Assembly (NCBI RefSeq): GCF_000332645.1 | Contig: NZ_AMXN01000003.1 | Coordinates: 434,001-498,000 of the forward strand | From: Bacillus inaquosorum KCTC 13429 | Lineage (GTDB): Bacteria; Bacillota; Bacilli; Bacillales; Bacillaceae | Direction: 5' to 3' | DNA length: 64,000 nt | Part shown: positions 40,441 through 50,378 of the stretch, one piece after another | Layout of the letters: each line of letters begins with the position of its first letter | How positions within the stretch are numbered: position 1 is the stretch's first letter | Program-made: the position numbers and the translations under genes | The notes under the pieces: model-generated | What the model saw: the letters and a program-made list of their open reading frames with translations, nothing else | The model's database searches: none | Told to the model about the DNA's origin: nothing

Positions 40441-40447
40441 TTGTGAA
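40441..40447 (+). promoter_or_regulatory. ResD-like site 1 in the ctaA-ctaB gap
   Basis: TTGTGAA followed by CTTTTTATGAA. Response regulator ResD of the ResDE oxygen/NO system is known to activate ctaA and favours TTGTGAA-like sequences. Confidence 0.4.
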
Positions 40448-40573
40448 CTTTTTATGAATTTTACCAAAGACGAAGGCAATCACCAAATCGGCAGTGCGTT
40501 TACCTTATTTCTATCAGACCCGGCATGAATAATCAAGTGTACATTTTCCGGAAGCCGTCATTCTATTATATTT

Positions 40574-40580
40574 TTGTGAA
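40574..40580 (+). promoter_or_regulatory. ResD-like site 2 upstream of ctaA
   Basis: A second TTGTGAA in the same orientation, about 94 bases before the ctaA start and upstream of the likely -10 region (a TATAAA lies at about 40635). The position suits an activator. Confidence 0.45.
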
Positions 40581-40673
40581 CAAAAGGCTCTAAGAATTGC
40601 CACAAAACACATATTCGCTTACACTTGGAACGTATATAAAATTGCAGCAGTATGTTGAGAAGGTGAATATTGT

Positions 40674-41594
40674 ATGAATAAAGCATTAAAAGCTCTCGGT
40701 GTTCTGACAACATTTGTCATGCTTATTGTTTTAATCGGGGGTGCCCTCGTTACAAAAACAGGTTCCGGCCAAGGATGCGGCAGACAGTGGCCGCTGTGTC
40801 ACGGCCGTTTTTTCCCTGAACTGAATCCGGCTTCAATTATTGAATGGAGCCACAGATTCGCAAGCGGGATTTCTATTATCCTTGTGTTAAGCCTTGCGTT
40901 TTGGTCTTGGAGAAAAATTACGCCTATTTTCCGTGAAACAACGTTTCTCGCGATCATGTCTATTATCTTTTTATTTCTACAGGCACTGCTTGGCGCATTG
41001 GCTGTCGTATTCGGTTCAAACGCGCTGATTATGGCGCTTCACTTTGGCATCTCATTGATTTCTTTCGCTTCAGTGCTCATTTTGACATTGCTCATATTTG
41101 AAGCTGATAAATCAGTTAGAAAACTGGTTAAGCCGCTTCAAATCGGCAAAACAATGCAATTTCACATGATAGGGATTTTAATATATTCCTATATCGTTGT
41201 GTATACTGGTGCATATGTAAGACATACCGAGTCAAGCTTGGCATGTCCTGATGTACCGCTGTGCAGTCCGCTGAACAATGGACTTCCGACTCAATTCCAT
41301 GAATGGGTGCAAATGGGCCACAGAGCAGCAGCCTTGCTGTTGTTTGTATGGATTATTGTTGCGGCTGTTCATGCTATTACTTCCTATAAAGATCAAAAAC
41401 AGATCTTTTGGGGCTGGATCTCATGTCTTATTTTTATCACATTACAGGCGCTGTCCGGTATTATGATCGTATACACTGAACTGGCTCTGGGTTTTGCACT
41501 TGCCCACTCGTTCTTTATAGCCTGCCTGTTTGGCGTTCTATGCTATTTCTTATTATTAATTGCACGTTTCCGTTATGAATCCAGACAATCATAA
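40674..41594 (+). CDS. ctaA: Heme A synthase
   Basis: Membrane enzyme that oxidises the C8 methyl of heme O to a formyl group, giving heme A for the aa3 and caa3 oxidases. It has 306 residues, eight helices and two homologous halves, each with a conserved histidine pair; both extracellular cysteine pairs of the Bacillus type are present (GCGRQWPLC near residue 35 and CPDVPLC near 191). The ATG at 40674 follows GAAGGTG. It ends in a strong terminator. Confidence 0.97.
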   Translation: MNKALKALGVLTTFVMLIVLIGGALVTKTGSGQGCGRQWPLCHGRFFPELNPASIIEWSHRFASGISIILVLSLAFWSWRKITPIFRETTFLAIMSIIFLFLQALLGALAVVFGSNALIMALHFGISLISFASVLILTLLIFEADKSVRKLVKPLQIGKTMQFHMIGILIYSYIVVYTGAYVRHTESSLACPDVPLCSPLNNGLPTQFHEWVQMGHRAAALLLFVWIIVAAVHAITSYKDQKQIFWGWISCLIFITLQALSGIMIVYTELALGFALAHSFFIACLFGVLCYFLLLIARFRYESRQS

Positions 41595-41599
41595 CGACT

Positions 41600-41845
41600 C
41601 TAGACCAAAGCCCTACGCTTTGGTCTTTTTTTTGCCGCTTCATACGCTTCCATCGCTAGTCTCCGCTGAACTTGAAAATCAATGAGCGGATCGGTGCGCT
41701 CCGTAACCTGCATCATCCTGATTATAGAAAACGCATCAATTTCATATGAGTCCATCTGTATCGCTTCATGATAAAAAATGTGCAGGTAAAGCCTTTTGCC
41801 GCGCCTCATTTTAAAAAACAGATTGAGTCTTAAAGAGATATTCAT
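41600..41845 (-). CDS. Hypothetical 81-residue protein between ctaA and pycA
   Basis: Not recognised. The frame encodes a basic N-terminal part (about 1-25), a mixed acidic centre and an amphipathic C-terminal helix ending KKRPKRRALV. Its last 10 codons coincide with the ctaA terminator hairpin. No good ribosome site precedes the ATG at 41845; a shorter form from the internal ATG (MDSYEIDAF) at 41755 is possible. The protein-like composition argues for a real gene, the missing signals against. Confidence 0.45.
   Translation of the reverse strand: MNISLRLNLFFKMRRGKRLYLHIFYHEAIQMDSYEIDAFSIIRMMQVTERTDPLIDFQVQRRLAMEAYEAAKKRPKRRALV
41603..41633 (+). terminator. Terminator after ctaA
   Basis: GACCAAAGC / GCTTTGGTC (41603-41611 with 41617-41625), then eight T on the plus strand. 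Confidence 0.95.
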
Positions 41846-42015
41846 GGCTTATATCATACTTCACGTTTATAAAGTACTGATCTACCTGTAGGATCGGCAG
41901 CAGATAAGTTCTGTTTTTTGTTTTGAATAGAAAATGACTTGTGACAGTGCTGAATTGTCTTCAAAGCCTTAAAACCATACACACACTTTCAACTGTTTCA
42001 CTCCGCTCTTTTTTA

Positions 42016-42050
42016 AAAAAATAAGAGTGTATATCCAATGATATACACTC
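42016..42050 (-). terminator. Terminator after pycA
   Basis: GAGTGTATAT / ATATACACTC (42025-42034 with 42041-42050), 6-base loop, then TTATTTTTTT on the minus strand. Confidence 0.92.
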
Positions 42051-42057
42051 CGGTTTA

Positions 42058-45000
42058 TTATGCTTTTTCAATTTCGAGAAGAAGATCTCCCGTTTGGATC
42101 GGCTCGCCATTTTTGACATGAACCTGCTTGATTGTTCCTGAGAAAGGCGCTTGAACCGTTGTTTCCATCTTCATCGCTTCATTGATCATCAAATGATCAC
42201 CTTTATTGACTTTTGTGCCTGCTTCAGTCAATACCTTAATAACCGTTCCAGGCATAGAAGCTGCGATGTGACTTGGGTTTGTCCGGTCCGCTTTCAGCCT
42301 TTCCTGAACGGAAGACTTGATGCTTTCGTCTTTAATGACAACCTCGCGCGGCTGTCCGTTCAGTTCGAAATAAACGACGCGAGTGGCATCAGGCTGAGGC
42401 TCACCGATTGAAATCAGCTTGACAATCAATGTTTTTCCGCGCTCAATTTCCACTTCTATTTCTTCACCTAAGGTCATGCCATAGAAGAATGTCGGCGTAT
42501 CTAATACCGAAATGTCTCCATAGCTTTCTGCCGTTTTCACATAATCAGAGAAGACTTTAGGATAAAGGGCATACGCCACAGCATCTTGATCTGAAATCTC
42601 CAAGTTATGCTGCTCTTTAAAATCCTGTTTGATTGCTTCAAAGGATACCGGCTCTAACAGCTCTCCCGGTCTGACCGTAATCGGCTTCTGGCCTTTTAAG
42701 ATCAGCTTTTGGAGTTTTTCCGGGAATCCGCCATGAGGTTGGCCAATATTTCCTTTGAAAAGCTCCACTACAGAATCAGGGAAATCTAATGATTCGCCTT
42801 TTTCGTAAACGTCCTTTTCAGTGAGATTATTTTGCACCATGTAGAGCGCCATATCTCCGACTACTTTAGAGGAAGGCGTTACCTTCACGATGTCACCGAA
42901 CATATCGTTGACGCGTCTGTACATTTCCTTAACTTCATTCCAGCGGTCGCCAAGGCCTACTCCTTTCGCCTGCTGTTGCAGGTTGCTGTATTGGCCTCCA
43001 GGCATTTCGTGCTCATAAATTTCAGTATGCGGAGACTTCATTCCGCTTTCAAATTCACTATAATATTTACGCACTGACTCCCAATACTGGGACAGCAATT
43101 CAACGTCTTGAACATTCATTTCCGGACGGCGGGCGTTGCCTTCCATCGCATGATAAAATCCGCTCGCGCTAGGCTGAGACGTTAATCCCGCCATTGAGCT
43201 GACCGCCACGTCTATAATATCAACGCCGGCTTCAACAGCTTTCGCATACATAAAAATACCGTTGCCGCTCGTATCATGCGTATGAAGGTGAACCGGAATG
43301 TCGATTGTCTCTTTCAACGCAGAAACGAGTTCATATGCAGCCTGCGGTTTTAACAGTCCCGCCATATCTTTAATTCCGAGAATATGGGCTCCGGCAGCCT
43401 CAAGCTCCTTCGCCATCGACGTATAGTAAGCAAGATCATATTTCGTGCGGTTCTTGTCAAGAATATCTCCCGTGTAACAAATCGCTGCTTCTGCCACTTT
43501 GCCGGTATCCCGAACAGCATCAATGGCTAACGTCATCCCTTTTACCCAGTTTAAACTGTCGAAAATACGGAACACATCAATACCGGCTTGAGCGGATTGC
43601 TTCACAAATTCTTTAATCACATTGTCCGGATAATTCGTATAGCCTACCGCATTTGATGAACGAAGAAGCATCTGGAATAAGGTGTTCGGGACTTCCTTGC
43701 GAAGATCTTCCAAACGCTTCCATGGATCTTCTTTCAGGAATCGGTAGGCTACATCGAAGGTCGCGCCTCCCCACATTTCCATGCTGAATAGCTCAGGCCA
43801 TAAAGCTGCTGTCGGATTCGCGATTTTTTTCAAATCATGAGATCTGAATCTCGTCGCCAATAACGATTGGTGGGCATCCCTGAATGTCGTATCAGTTAAA
43901 AGGACAGATTTCTGCTCCTTAACCCATTTCGCAAGCCCTTCAGCACCTTTTTCATCGAGAATTTGCTTTGTCCCTCTGGCAGGCTGCTGATCAGCGTCTA
44001 CTTTTACGTTTAACGGCTTGTCAAACGCCGGTTTTTCTTTTTTACCGATTCCAGGGAACCCGTTCACTGTCACATTGCCGATGTAAGTGAGCATTTTCGT
44101 TCCGCGGTCTTTCTGTTTAGGGAAAATAAATAATTCAGGTGTTGTATCAATGAAAGATGTATCATATTGCCCTGTCAGGAACTTCTCATGCTTTGCAACG
44201 TTCTCAAGAAACGGAATGTTTGTTTTAATGCCTCTGATTCTAAACTCCTGAAGGTTTCGGACCATTTTGGCCGCCGCCTGTTCAAACGTTAAAGCCCAAG
44301 TGGAAAGCTTAACGAGAAGTGAATCATAATACGGCGTAATTACGGCTCCTTGGAAGCTGTTTCCGGTATCAAGACGGACACCAAAACCGCCGCCTGAGCG
44401 GTAAGCCATGATTTTTCCTGTATCAGGCATGAAATCATTTTGCGGATCCTCAGTCGTAACCCGTGACTGAATGGCATAGCCGTTTGTAGAAATGTCCTTT
44501 TGCTCAGGAATATTTACTTTTTTGCTGTGAAGGCTGTGCCCTTGGGCAACAAGGATCTGTGTTTGAACAATGTCGACACCTGTAATCATTTCTGTAATCG
44601 TATGTTCAACTTGTACGCGAGGGTTTACTTCAATAAAGTAGAACTCGTTGTTTGCAACAAGGAATTCAACCGTACCTGCGTTTATATAGTTTACATTTTT
44701 CGCAAGCGCAACTGCCGCTTCACAAATCTGATCTCTTAATTCAGGTGACAGCGAGACACTCGGTGCCACTTCAATGACTTTTTGGTGGCGTCTTTGAACA
44801 GAACAGTCCCTCTCAAAAAGGTGGACGACATTGCCCTGCTTGTCTCCAATCACCTGAACCTCAATATGTTTCGGGTTTTCAATCAATTTTTCTACATAAA
44901 CTTCATCATTGCCAAAGGCTGCTTTCGCTTCTGATTTTGCACGCTCATATGCTTCTTTGACTTCACTTTCAGATCTGACAATCCGCATACCGCGGCCGCC

Positions 45001-45504
45001 GCCGCCAAGCGAAGCTTTAATGATAATTGGATAACCGTTAGTTTGTCCAAATTGTTCGACTGCTTCAAGCGTTTCTGCAGGGCCGTCGCTTCCGGGAATC
45101 ACAGGGATTCCGGCTTTTTCTGCCTGCTCACGCGCTTTTACCTTGTCACCAAACATATCTAGATGCCCGGATTTTGGACCAATGAATACGATGCCTTCTT
45201 CTTCACATCGTTTCGCGAAATGGATATTTTCAGATAAGAAACCGTATCCCGGATGAATCGCATCGACTTTGTTTCTTTTCGCAATATCAATGATACCCTC
45301 GATATCCAGGTAAGCATCAATCGGTTTTTTCCCTTCACCGACCAGGTATGCTTCATCCGCCTTGTACCGATGGTAGGAACCGGAATCTTCTTTTGAATAG
45401 ACCGCAACAGTACGAATATTTAATTCGGTACAAGCCCGGAATATTCGGATTGCAATTTCTCCCCTGTTTGCTACTAATACTTTTTGTATCGTTTGCTGAG
45501 ACAA
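42058..45504 (-). CDS. pycA: Pyruvate carboxylase
   Basis: Biotin enzyme that carboxylates pyruvate to oxaloacetate, refilling the TCA cycle. The single 1148-residue chain holds biotin carboxylase (about 1-450, ATP loop GGGGRGMR, FIEVNPRVQVEH), the carboxyltransferase (about 530-800, DTTFRDAHQSLLATR and the zinc-binding HLHTHDTSGN) and the biotin carrier at the end, with the biotinyl lysine in EAMKMET. The start is TTG at 45504 with GGGGGAG upstream. Transcribed alone. Confidence 0.98.
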   Translation of the reverse strand: MSQQTIQKVLVANRGEIAIRIFRACTELNIRTVAVYSKEDSGSYHRYKADEAYLVGEGKKPIDAYLDIEGIIDIAKRNKVDAIHPGYGFLSENIHFAKRCEEEGIVFIGPKSGHLDMFGDKVKAREQAEKAGIPVIPGSDGPAETLEAVEQFGQTNGYPIIIKASLGGGGRGMRIVRSESEVKEAYERAKSEAKAAFGNDEVYVEKLIENPKHIEVQVIGDKQGNVVHLFERDCSVQRRHQKVIEVAPSVSLSPELRDQICEAAVALAKNVNYINAGTVEFLVANNEFYFIEVNPRVQVEHTITEMITGVDIVQTQILVAQGHSLHSKKVNIPEQKDISTNGYAIQSRVTTEDPQNDFMPDTGKIMAYRSGGGFGVRLDTGNSFQGAVITPYYDSLLVKLSTWALTFEQAAAKMVRNLQEFRIRGIKTNIPFLENVAKHEKFLTGQYDTSFIDTTPELFIFPKQKDRGTKMLTYIGNVTVNGFPGIGKKEKPAFDKPLNVKVDADQQPARGTKQILDEKGAEGLAKWVKEQKSVLLTDTTFRDAHQSLLATRFRSHDLKKIANPTAALWPELFSMEMWGGATFDVAYRFLKEDPWKRLEDLRKEVPNTLFQMLLRSSNAVGYTNYPDNVIKEFVKQSAQAGIDVFRIFDSLNWVKGMTLAIDAVRDTGKVAEAAICYTGDILDKNRTKYDLAYYTSMAKELEAAGAHILGIKDMAGLLKPQAAYELVSALKETIDIPVHLHTHDTSGNGIFMYAKAVEAGVDIIDVAVSSMAGLTSQPSASGFYHAMEGNARRPEMNVQDVELLSQYWESVRKYYSEFESGMKSPHTEIYEHEMPGGQYSNLQQQAKGVGLGDRWNEVKEMYRRVNDMFGDIVKVTPSSKVVGDMALYMVQNNLTEKDVYEKGESLDFPDSVVELFKGNIGQPHGGFPEKLQKLILKGQKPITVRPGELLEPVSFEAIKQDFKEQHNLEISDQDAVAYALYPKVFSDYVKTAESYGDISVLDTPTFFYGMTLGEEIEVEIERGKTLIVKLISIGEPQPDATRVVYFELNGQPREVVIKDESIKSSVQERLKADRTNPSHIAASMPGTVIKVLTEAGTKVNKGDHLMINEAMKMETTVQAPFSGTIKQVHVKNGEPIQTGDLLLEIEKA

Positions 45505-45539
45505 ACTTTTCTCCCCCTTACCCGAATGGAATATAATCT

Positions 45540-45568
45540 ATCATAGCGAAATATCCTTCCCATGTACA
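45540..45568 (-). promoter_or_regulatory. Promoter of pycA
   Basis: TGTACA (45563-45568), 17 bases, TATGAT (45540-45545) on the minus strand, in the gap after ftsW, where no terminator hairpin is visible. Confidence 0.6.
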
Positions 45569-45578
45569 CACTTGTTTT

Positions 45579-46790
45579 TTACAGATAAACAGTTTTTTTG
45601 AGCTGTTTCTTTTTCATTCCCTTCGGCGCCAAGGGCTCTCTCTTTTTCTTATTCTCTGAATATTTCACAAACATGCTGATATTCGCTAATATCCCCATAC
45701 TCGCCAGCAGCAGCACTAAAGAAGAGCCCCCGTAACTGATAAATGGCAGCGTAACCCCCGTAATCGGAATTAATCCGCTGACACCGCCAAGGTTAATAAA
45801 CGATTGTATGGCGATCATGCTCGAAATGCCGATCGCTAGAAGACTTCCAAACGGGTCCTCGCATTTCCTGGCAATATAAAAGCCTTTTATTACGATAAAA
45901 CCCAATAGGAAAATCACAAACAATACCCCAAAAATACCTAGTTCTTCAGCAATCACGGCCATGATAAAGTCAGTATGTGATTCAGGCAGATATCCGTATT
46001 TTTGAATACTTTCACCGAGTCCCAGACCGAAAATACCGCCTGAGCCGATCGCATAATATGAATTGATCACTTGTAAACCTGATGAATCCGCATATTTAAA
46101 CGGGTCTTCAAGGCTCTCAAAACGATCTAAACGCTTTTCTGTTAGGATCTTGTCCTTATTTAAATAAATAATCGGGCTGACCAGGATTAAAACAATCCCG
46201 CCCAACAAAATAAGCTTTACCAACGTTTTTCCGCTGAAACCCGAGCACAAAATCATGCATGTTGCAATTAAAGCGATAATCGACGCTGTACCGATGTCAG
46301 GCTGCATAGCAATCAATCCGCAAAGAATGATTGTCATCACCACTGGAGGCGCCACTCCCGTTAACAGATGATCAATATAGCTTTGTTTTTTGGCGTATAC
46401 GGCTGCAAGATATAATATGACCACCAGCTTGACAAATTCGCCCGGCTGCAAACTCAATCCGCCAATTTTAAACCAGCTTTGTGCGTTTCCGGCAACATGC
46501 CCGAATACGAACAGCGAGATAAGCGCCAGAACAGAAACAAGCAGCATCCCCTTCTGAAACTTCTGGTGAGCCAGTGCTTTGTAAGGAAACAAAGCCATGA
46601 GAATAAAAAGAGCGCCCCCCGCAATTAAAGCAAACAGCTGCCGCATGAAGAAAAAATTACTGCTTACTCCATACCGAGAAACAGCCGTAATCATGCTTGA
46701 GCTGTATACCATCACTAAACCGAATCCGCATAATAAAACAATTGCGAATATCAGTGAGTAATCATAAGATTTTAGCATTTTTTTTAACAT
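45579..46790 (-). CDS. ftsW: Divisome SEDS glycosyltransferase FtsW
   Basis: Essential septal peptidoglycan polymerase that works with PBP2B. It has 403 residues and ten transmembrane helices; signatures WFKIGGLSLQPGEFVK, MQPDIGT, ESHTDFIMAVIAEELG and PFISYGGSS match the SEDS family. The tail is very basic (KKKREPLAPKGMKKKQLKK). The ATG at 46790 (MLKKMLKSYD) lies behind GAGGATG; the frame extends ten codons upstream. Unlike spoVE it lies far from the main mur cluster. Confidence 0.96.
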   Translation of the reverse strand: MLKKMLKSYDYSLIFAIVLLCGFGLVMVYSSSMITAVSRYGVSSNFFFMRQLFALIAGGALFILMALFPYKALAHQKFQKGMLLVSVLALISLFVFGHVAGNAQSWFKIGGLSLQPGEFVKLVVILYLAAVYAKKQSYIDHLLTGVAPPVVMTIILCGLIAMQPDIGTASIIALIATCMILCSGFSGKTLVKLILLGGIVLILVSPIIYLNKDKILTEKRLDRFESLEDPFKYADSSGLQVINSYYAIGSGGIFGLGLGESIQKYGYLPESHTDFIMAVIAEELGIFGVLFVIFLLGFIVIKGFYIARKCEDPFGSLLAIGISSMIAIQSFINLGGVSGLIPITGVTLPFISYGGSSLVLLLASMGILANISMFVKYSENKKKREPLAPKGMKKKQLKKTVYL

Positions 46791-46956
46791 AACATCCTCT
46801 TCCCTGCTTCTAACTTCCATTATCTATGGTTTTTATGTATTTCTATTTTTTTATTTTACTACAATTTATCAAACGAGACGAAGAATCTCTATACGATTCG
46901 GTAGGAATGTGTAAAAAAAGACCGTCTTTAAGGAGATGAGAGAAAATTAGCGGTTA

Positions 46957-46989
46957 TAAAAAAACCCAAACTGTTAATAAGTTTGAGTT
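46957..46989 (-). terminator. Terminator after ylaN
   Basis: AACTCAAAC / GTTTGGGTT (46963-46971 with 46981-46989, one G-T pair), then TTTTTTAT on the minus strand. Confidence 0.85.
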
Positions 46990-46996
46990 TTATCAT

Positions 46997-47278
46997 TTAT
47001 TTACCTGTAAACGCGTCATGTAAAGCCGACAATTCGCGCTCCAATGTGTATAAAAGGTCTTTACCGTCTTTTTCATCAACCAATCCCAGGCGGACAGCAA
47101 AATCGATTTCCCTCGAAAGCCCGAACATTTGAGTATCTAAAACCTCTTCATATAGAGGACATTGAGGCATCGTTAAGTTATCCATTTGTACTCGGATCAG
47201 CTTCAAAATCTTCTCAGCGTCAACTTTTAAGAGCTCAAAAGCTTTTTGCCGATGGTCAACTATCATCTCTGAAGCCAA
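46997..47278 (-). CDS. ylaN: YlaN, Fur-antagonising iron protein (Fpa)
   Basis: A 93-residue, all-helical cytoplasmic protein of DUF1507. In B. subtilis YlaN has been reported to bind iron and act on Fur to relieve repression when iron is short; the gene is essential under low iron. The start is TTG at 47278 with GGAGGG about 6 bases before. It stands alone between ftsW and glsA2. Confidence 0.92.
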   Translation of the reverse strand: MASEMIVDHRQKAFELLKVDAEKILKLIRVQMDNLTMPQCPLYEEVLDTQMFGLSREIDFAVRLGLVDEKDGKDLLYTLERELSALHDAFTGK

Positions 47279-47375
47279 AAGTATCCCTCCGTTCCCCAGG
47301 CGAGTACCTAATTCTTCTATTTATCATAAAGGGTATGAGCAGAAAATGCAAGAGGATTTAAGCAGATGCCATAAA

Positions 47376-48305
47376 TTAAAAAATACTCAGCCTGTACATG
47401 TCAGACATTATTTTCAAAAGCTTTACACCCGCAATGCTGTTCCCTTTTTCGTCCAATGCCGGGCCGAAAATGCCGATCCCGAAATCGTAAGGCGAAATGC
47501 CCATAATCCCTCCGGATACGCCGCTTTTTGCAGGAATTCCGACCTTAATTGCAAATTCCCCGCTTGCATTGTACATTCCGCACGTCACCATAAACGTTTT
47601 GCAAATTCTCGCCACATCTTTTGAGATGACTTGCTCCCCAGTCTCAGGGTGTCTGCCGTTCAGCGCGAATACAGATCCGATTTTCGCCAAGTCCAGGCTG
47701 TTCATCTCAATCGCACATTGCTTCGTGTATAAATCCATTACAGCTTCTACATCATCTTCAAAAATGCCGTACTGCTTCATATAATAACACATTGCCCGAT
47801 TAATCATTGACGTGCTGTATTCGGATTCAGCCACTTCCCGGCAGTATGTAATCTCTCGGTTGTTTGTCAGCCTTCTGATAAAAGAAAGCAAATAATCAAG
47901 TCTCTCTTTCACCGTCTTCCCTTTAATCAAGCTTGTCACGACCAATGCCCCGGCATTGATCATAGGGTTTAACGGCTTGCTCGGATTCACTGTTTCCAGC
48001 TTGATAATTGAATTAAACGGATCACCGGTCGGCTCCTGTCCGACATAACTGAAGACCTTATCTTTGCCGTATTCCATTAACACCAATGCAAGTGAGAGGA
48101 CTTTCGATATACTTTGAAGCGTAAATGTTTTTTCTACGTCACCCGCTGACAGACAAGCATTATTGGAATAATAAATCGCCACTGACAGACCGTGTTTATC
48201 AGCTTTTGCCAAGGCGGGAATATAGCTGGCTACTTCCCCCTTGTCTGTCACCTTTTTTGCCTCTTTTACTAAGGCTTCAAGCTCGTCATTATGCCGGCAT
48301 ACCAT
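47376..48305 (-). CDS. glsA2: Glutaminase 2 (YlaM)
   Basis: Hydrolyses L-glutamine to glutamate and ammonia; a beta-lactamase-fold serine enzyme. The 309 residues carry the catalytic SxxK as SISK (serine 65, lysine 68), NPMINAGAL near residue 115, and KSGVSGGIMG near the end. I chose the ATG at 48305 (MVCRHNDE) because GAGGGTGG precedes it; the frame is open 74 codons upstream but that part looks non-coding. The paralogue glsA1 would be elsewhere. Confidence 0.93.
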   Translation of the reverse strand: MVCRHNDELEALVKEAKKVTDKGEVASYIPALAKADKHGLSVAIYYSNNACLSAGDVEKTFTLQSISKVLSLALVLMEYGKDKVFSYVGQEPTGDPFNSIIKLETVNPSKPLNPMINAGALVVTSLIKGKTVKERLDYLLSFIRRLTNNREITYCREVAESEYSTSMINRAMCYYMKQYGIFEDDVEAVMDLYTKQCAIEMNSLDLAKIGSVFALNGRHPETGEQVISKDVARICKTFMVTCGMYNASGEFAIKVGIPAKSGVSGGIMGISPYDFGIGIFGPALDEKGNSIAGVKLLKIMSDMYRLSIF

Positions 48306-48356
48306 GCAACCACCCTCGCTCCCTGAGCATTTCAATACACATAATTTGTACACAAA

Positions 48357-48385
48357 GTGACAATTCATGCGAAAACTTTTATAAT
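48357..48385 (+). promoter_or_regulatory. Promoter of ylaL
   Basis: GTGACA (48357-48362), 17 bases, TATAAT (48380-48385), 23 bases before the ylaL start. Confidence 0.75.
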
Positions 48386-48407
48386 TTTGAGAGAAGGGGG
48401 TTATATC

Positions 48408-48893
48408 ATGAGTGTTATACAAGTAAAAGGCAATGTTACATATCCGATCACCATTGATCCGAGTGTATGGATTTTTGATGATCGCAAATTTTCGTTTGAC
48501 CGCAAAGGGGACGGTCAAGACATACATTTACAATCAGCCGGGGATGAATCGGATCTTGATCCTGAACGCGTGATCAGAGAAGGCCGGATTGCGCCGCCAA
48601 CATTAAAGACGGAAAAACAATTCGAGAAGCAAAAACTGATGAACGGCAGTTTCGCAATGAAACTTGGAACTGTTCTGAAAAATGCCGAGCCGCTCAGCTC
48701 CGCGACACAATGCGTATTCGTCACAAGTTCGGGAAAGGCCGCCGTTCCTCTTGAAACCGCTCTGAACAGTATTGTCCATTTCAGTGAAGCAGGCAAGCCG
48801 ATTCAAGAAAGCGGCCCCGTACATATTTACTTTGAAGATCCAGTTGATCACGAACAGCCGATCACCCATATAAAAGAAATTGAAATCGTTTAG
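48408..48893 (+). CDS. ylaL: Conserved hypothetical protein YlaL
   Basis: A 161-residue acidic protein recognised as B. subtilis YlaL, with no known function. No signal peptide or membrane segment; the [14 protein letters not shown] segment near residue 16 and the peptide [17 protein letters not shown] near the end look conserved. The ATG at 48408 has AGAAGGGGG upstream. It converges on ylaK with a 2-base gap and no hairpin between. Confidence 0.85.
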   Translation: MSVIQVKGNVTYPITIDPSVWIFDDRKFSFDRKGDGQDIHLQSAGDESDLDPERVIREGRIAPPTLKTEKQFEKQKLMNGSFAMKLGTVLKNAEPLSSATQCVFVTSSGKAAVPLETALNSIVHFSEAGKPIQESGPVHIYFEDPVDHEQPITHIKEIEIV

Positions 48894-48895
48894 TA

Positions 48896-50224
48896 TTACA
48901 GCAAGTCAGCGGCCAGCTGAGCGAGACCTGATCTCTCACCTTTTAACAGCTTCACGCTGCCTGAGATGGGTTGTCCTTTAAATCGCTCAACCACATAGGC
49001 CAAACCATTGTTCAAACTGTCTAAATATGGGTGATCAATTTGTTCAGGATCGCCCATTAAGACAATTTTACTGCCCTCACCGACTCTCGTCAGCAGCGTT
49101 TTCACTTCATGCCTGGTCAAATTTTGTGCTTCATCAATAATAATAAATTGATCTGGAATACTTCTCCCCCTGATATAAGTCAGCGCCTCAACCTGAATTG
49201 AGCCAATACCCGACAGAATGGCCTCAAGCTCCCCCGGTTTTTTCGCATTAAACAGAAACTCTAAGTTGTCAAAAATCGGCTGCATCCAAGGCTTTAGCTT
49301 TTCCTCTTTTTCGCCAGGCAAGTATCCGATGTCTTTGCCAACAGGAACAATCGGTCTTGCGACGACCAGCTTTTTATATATTCCCAAGTCTTCTGTCTGC
49401 AATAGCCCCGCCGCCAATGCTAAAAGCGTTTTGCCGGTTCCTGCTTTTCCGATCAGGGTGACGAGCGGAATATCTTCACGCAGCAAAAGCTCTAATGCCA
49501 TTGTCTGCTGTACATTTTTCGGCCTGATTCCCCATACATGTTCATCATCAAATACAAGCCTTTTTAAGACCTTTCCTGTTTTATCTGCAATTCCGACAGC
49601 TGAGGATGATCCTCCCAGCTCATCCTTCATTAATGCGAATTGATTCGGATAAAATGCGTGCTGTTTTAAATCATTTACTGAAATTTGATTTTTCCCATAA
49701 AAAGAGCTGAGCAGTTGCTGGCTGATATATAAATCCTTATAGCCGCTGTACATTTCATCATTATCCACAACCCGGTCATTTAAGAAATCTTCAGCATGCA
49801 GCCCGATTGCGTCTGCTTTAACTCTGACCAATACATCCTTGCTGACAAGGATAACCGCCCTGCCATCTTCCTTCGTTTCTTCCTCAAGGCTTAAGTTTTT
49901 CGCAACAGCTAATATACGATTATCGTTCGTTTTTTCAATAAAGATCTCTTGCAGCTGGTGAAACGAACGATGATTCAGTTCAATTCTCAGTGTGCCCCCA
50001 GTATGGAGCGGGACCTGCTCATGCAGCCTGCCCTTTTGCCTTAGCGCATCGATCAGCTTAGATACGTGCCTTGCATTCCTCCCAACTTCGTCCATATACC
50101 GTTTTTTTGAATCAACCTCTTCTAATACAACAGCAGGGATGACAACCTCATTTTCTTCAAAAGAAAATATCGCGTTAGGATCCTGTAATAACACATTCGT
50201 ATCTAACACATAAATTTTACTCAA
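48896..50224 (-). CDS. phoH: PhoH-family ATPase with PIN domain (YlaK)
   Basis: PhoH2-type protein of 442 residues: an N-terminal PIN ribonuclease domain (about 1-150, acidic residues in YVLDTNVLLQDP and VVLEEVDSKK) joined to a PhoH helicase-like ATPase with Walker A GKAGTGKT (near residue 255), PVGKDIGYLPG and Walker B FIIIDEAQN. Such proteins act as RNA helicase/RNase. The start is TTG at 50224 with AGGAGG seven bases before. Confidence 0.92.
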   Translation of the reverse strand: MSKIYVLDTNVLLQDPNAIFSFEENEVVIPAVVLEEVDSKKRYMDEVGRNARHVSKLIDALRQKGRLHEQVPLHTGGTLRIELNHRSFHQLQEIFIEKTNDNRILAVAKNLSLEEETKEDGRAVILVSKDVLVRVKADAIGLHAEDFLNDRVVDNDEMYSGYKDLYISQQLLSSFYGKNQISVNDLKQHAFYPNQFALMKDELGGSSSAVGIADKTGKVLKRLVFDDEHVWGIRPKNVQQTMALELLLREDIPLVTLIGKAGTGKTLLALAAGLLQTEDLGIYKKLVVARPIVPVGKDIGYLPGEKEEKLKPWMQPIFDNLEFLFNAKKPGELEAILSGIGSIQVEALTYIRGRSIPDQFIIIDEAQNLTRHEVKTLLTRVGEGSKIVLMGDPEQIDHPYLDSLNNGLAYVVERFKGQPISGSVKLLKGERSGLAQLAADLL

Positions 50225-50378
50225 GTCTCAGCCTCCTGATATAAGGGTCAAAGTTCTTCCTGCTTCTCTTACGATGAAAAAGGTGAATGCCTGCTAAAAT
50301 ATATGTTTTTGTGCATAAAGATAGAAGGTTAATTCAACAATAAAATTAATGAATGTATCTCAAGGAGGGAACCCGCAA

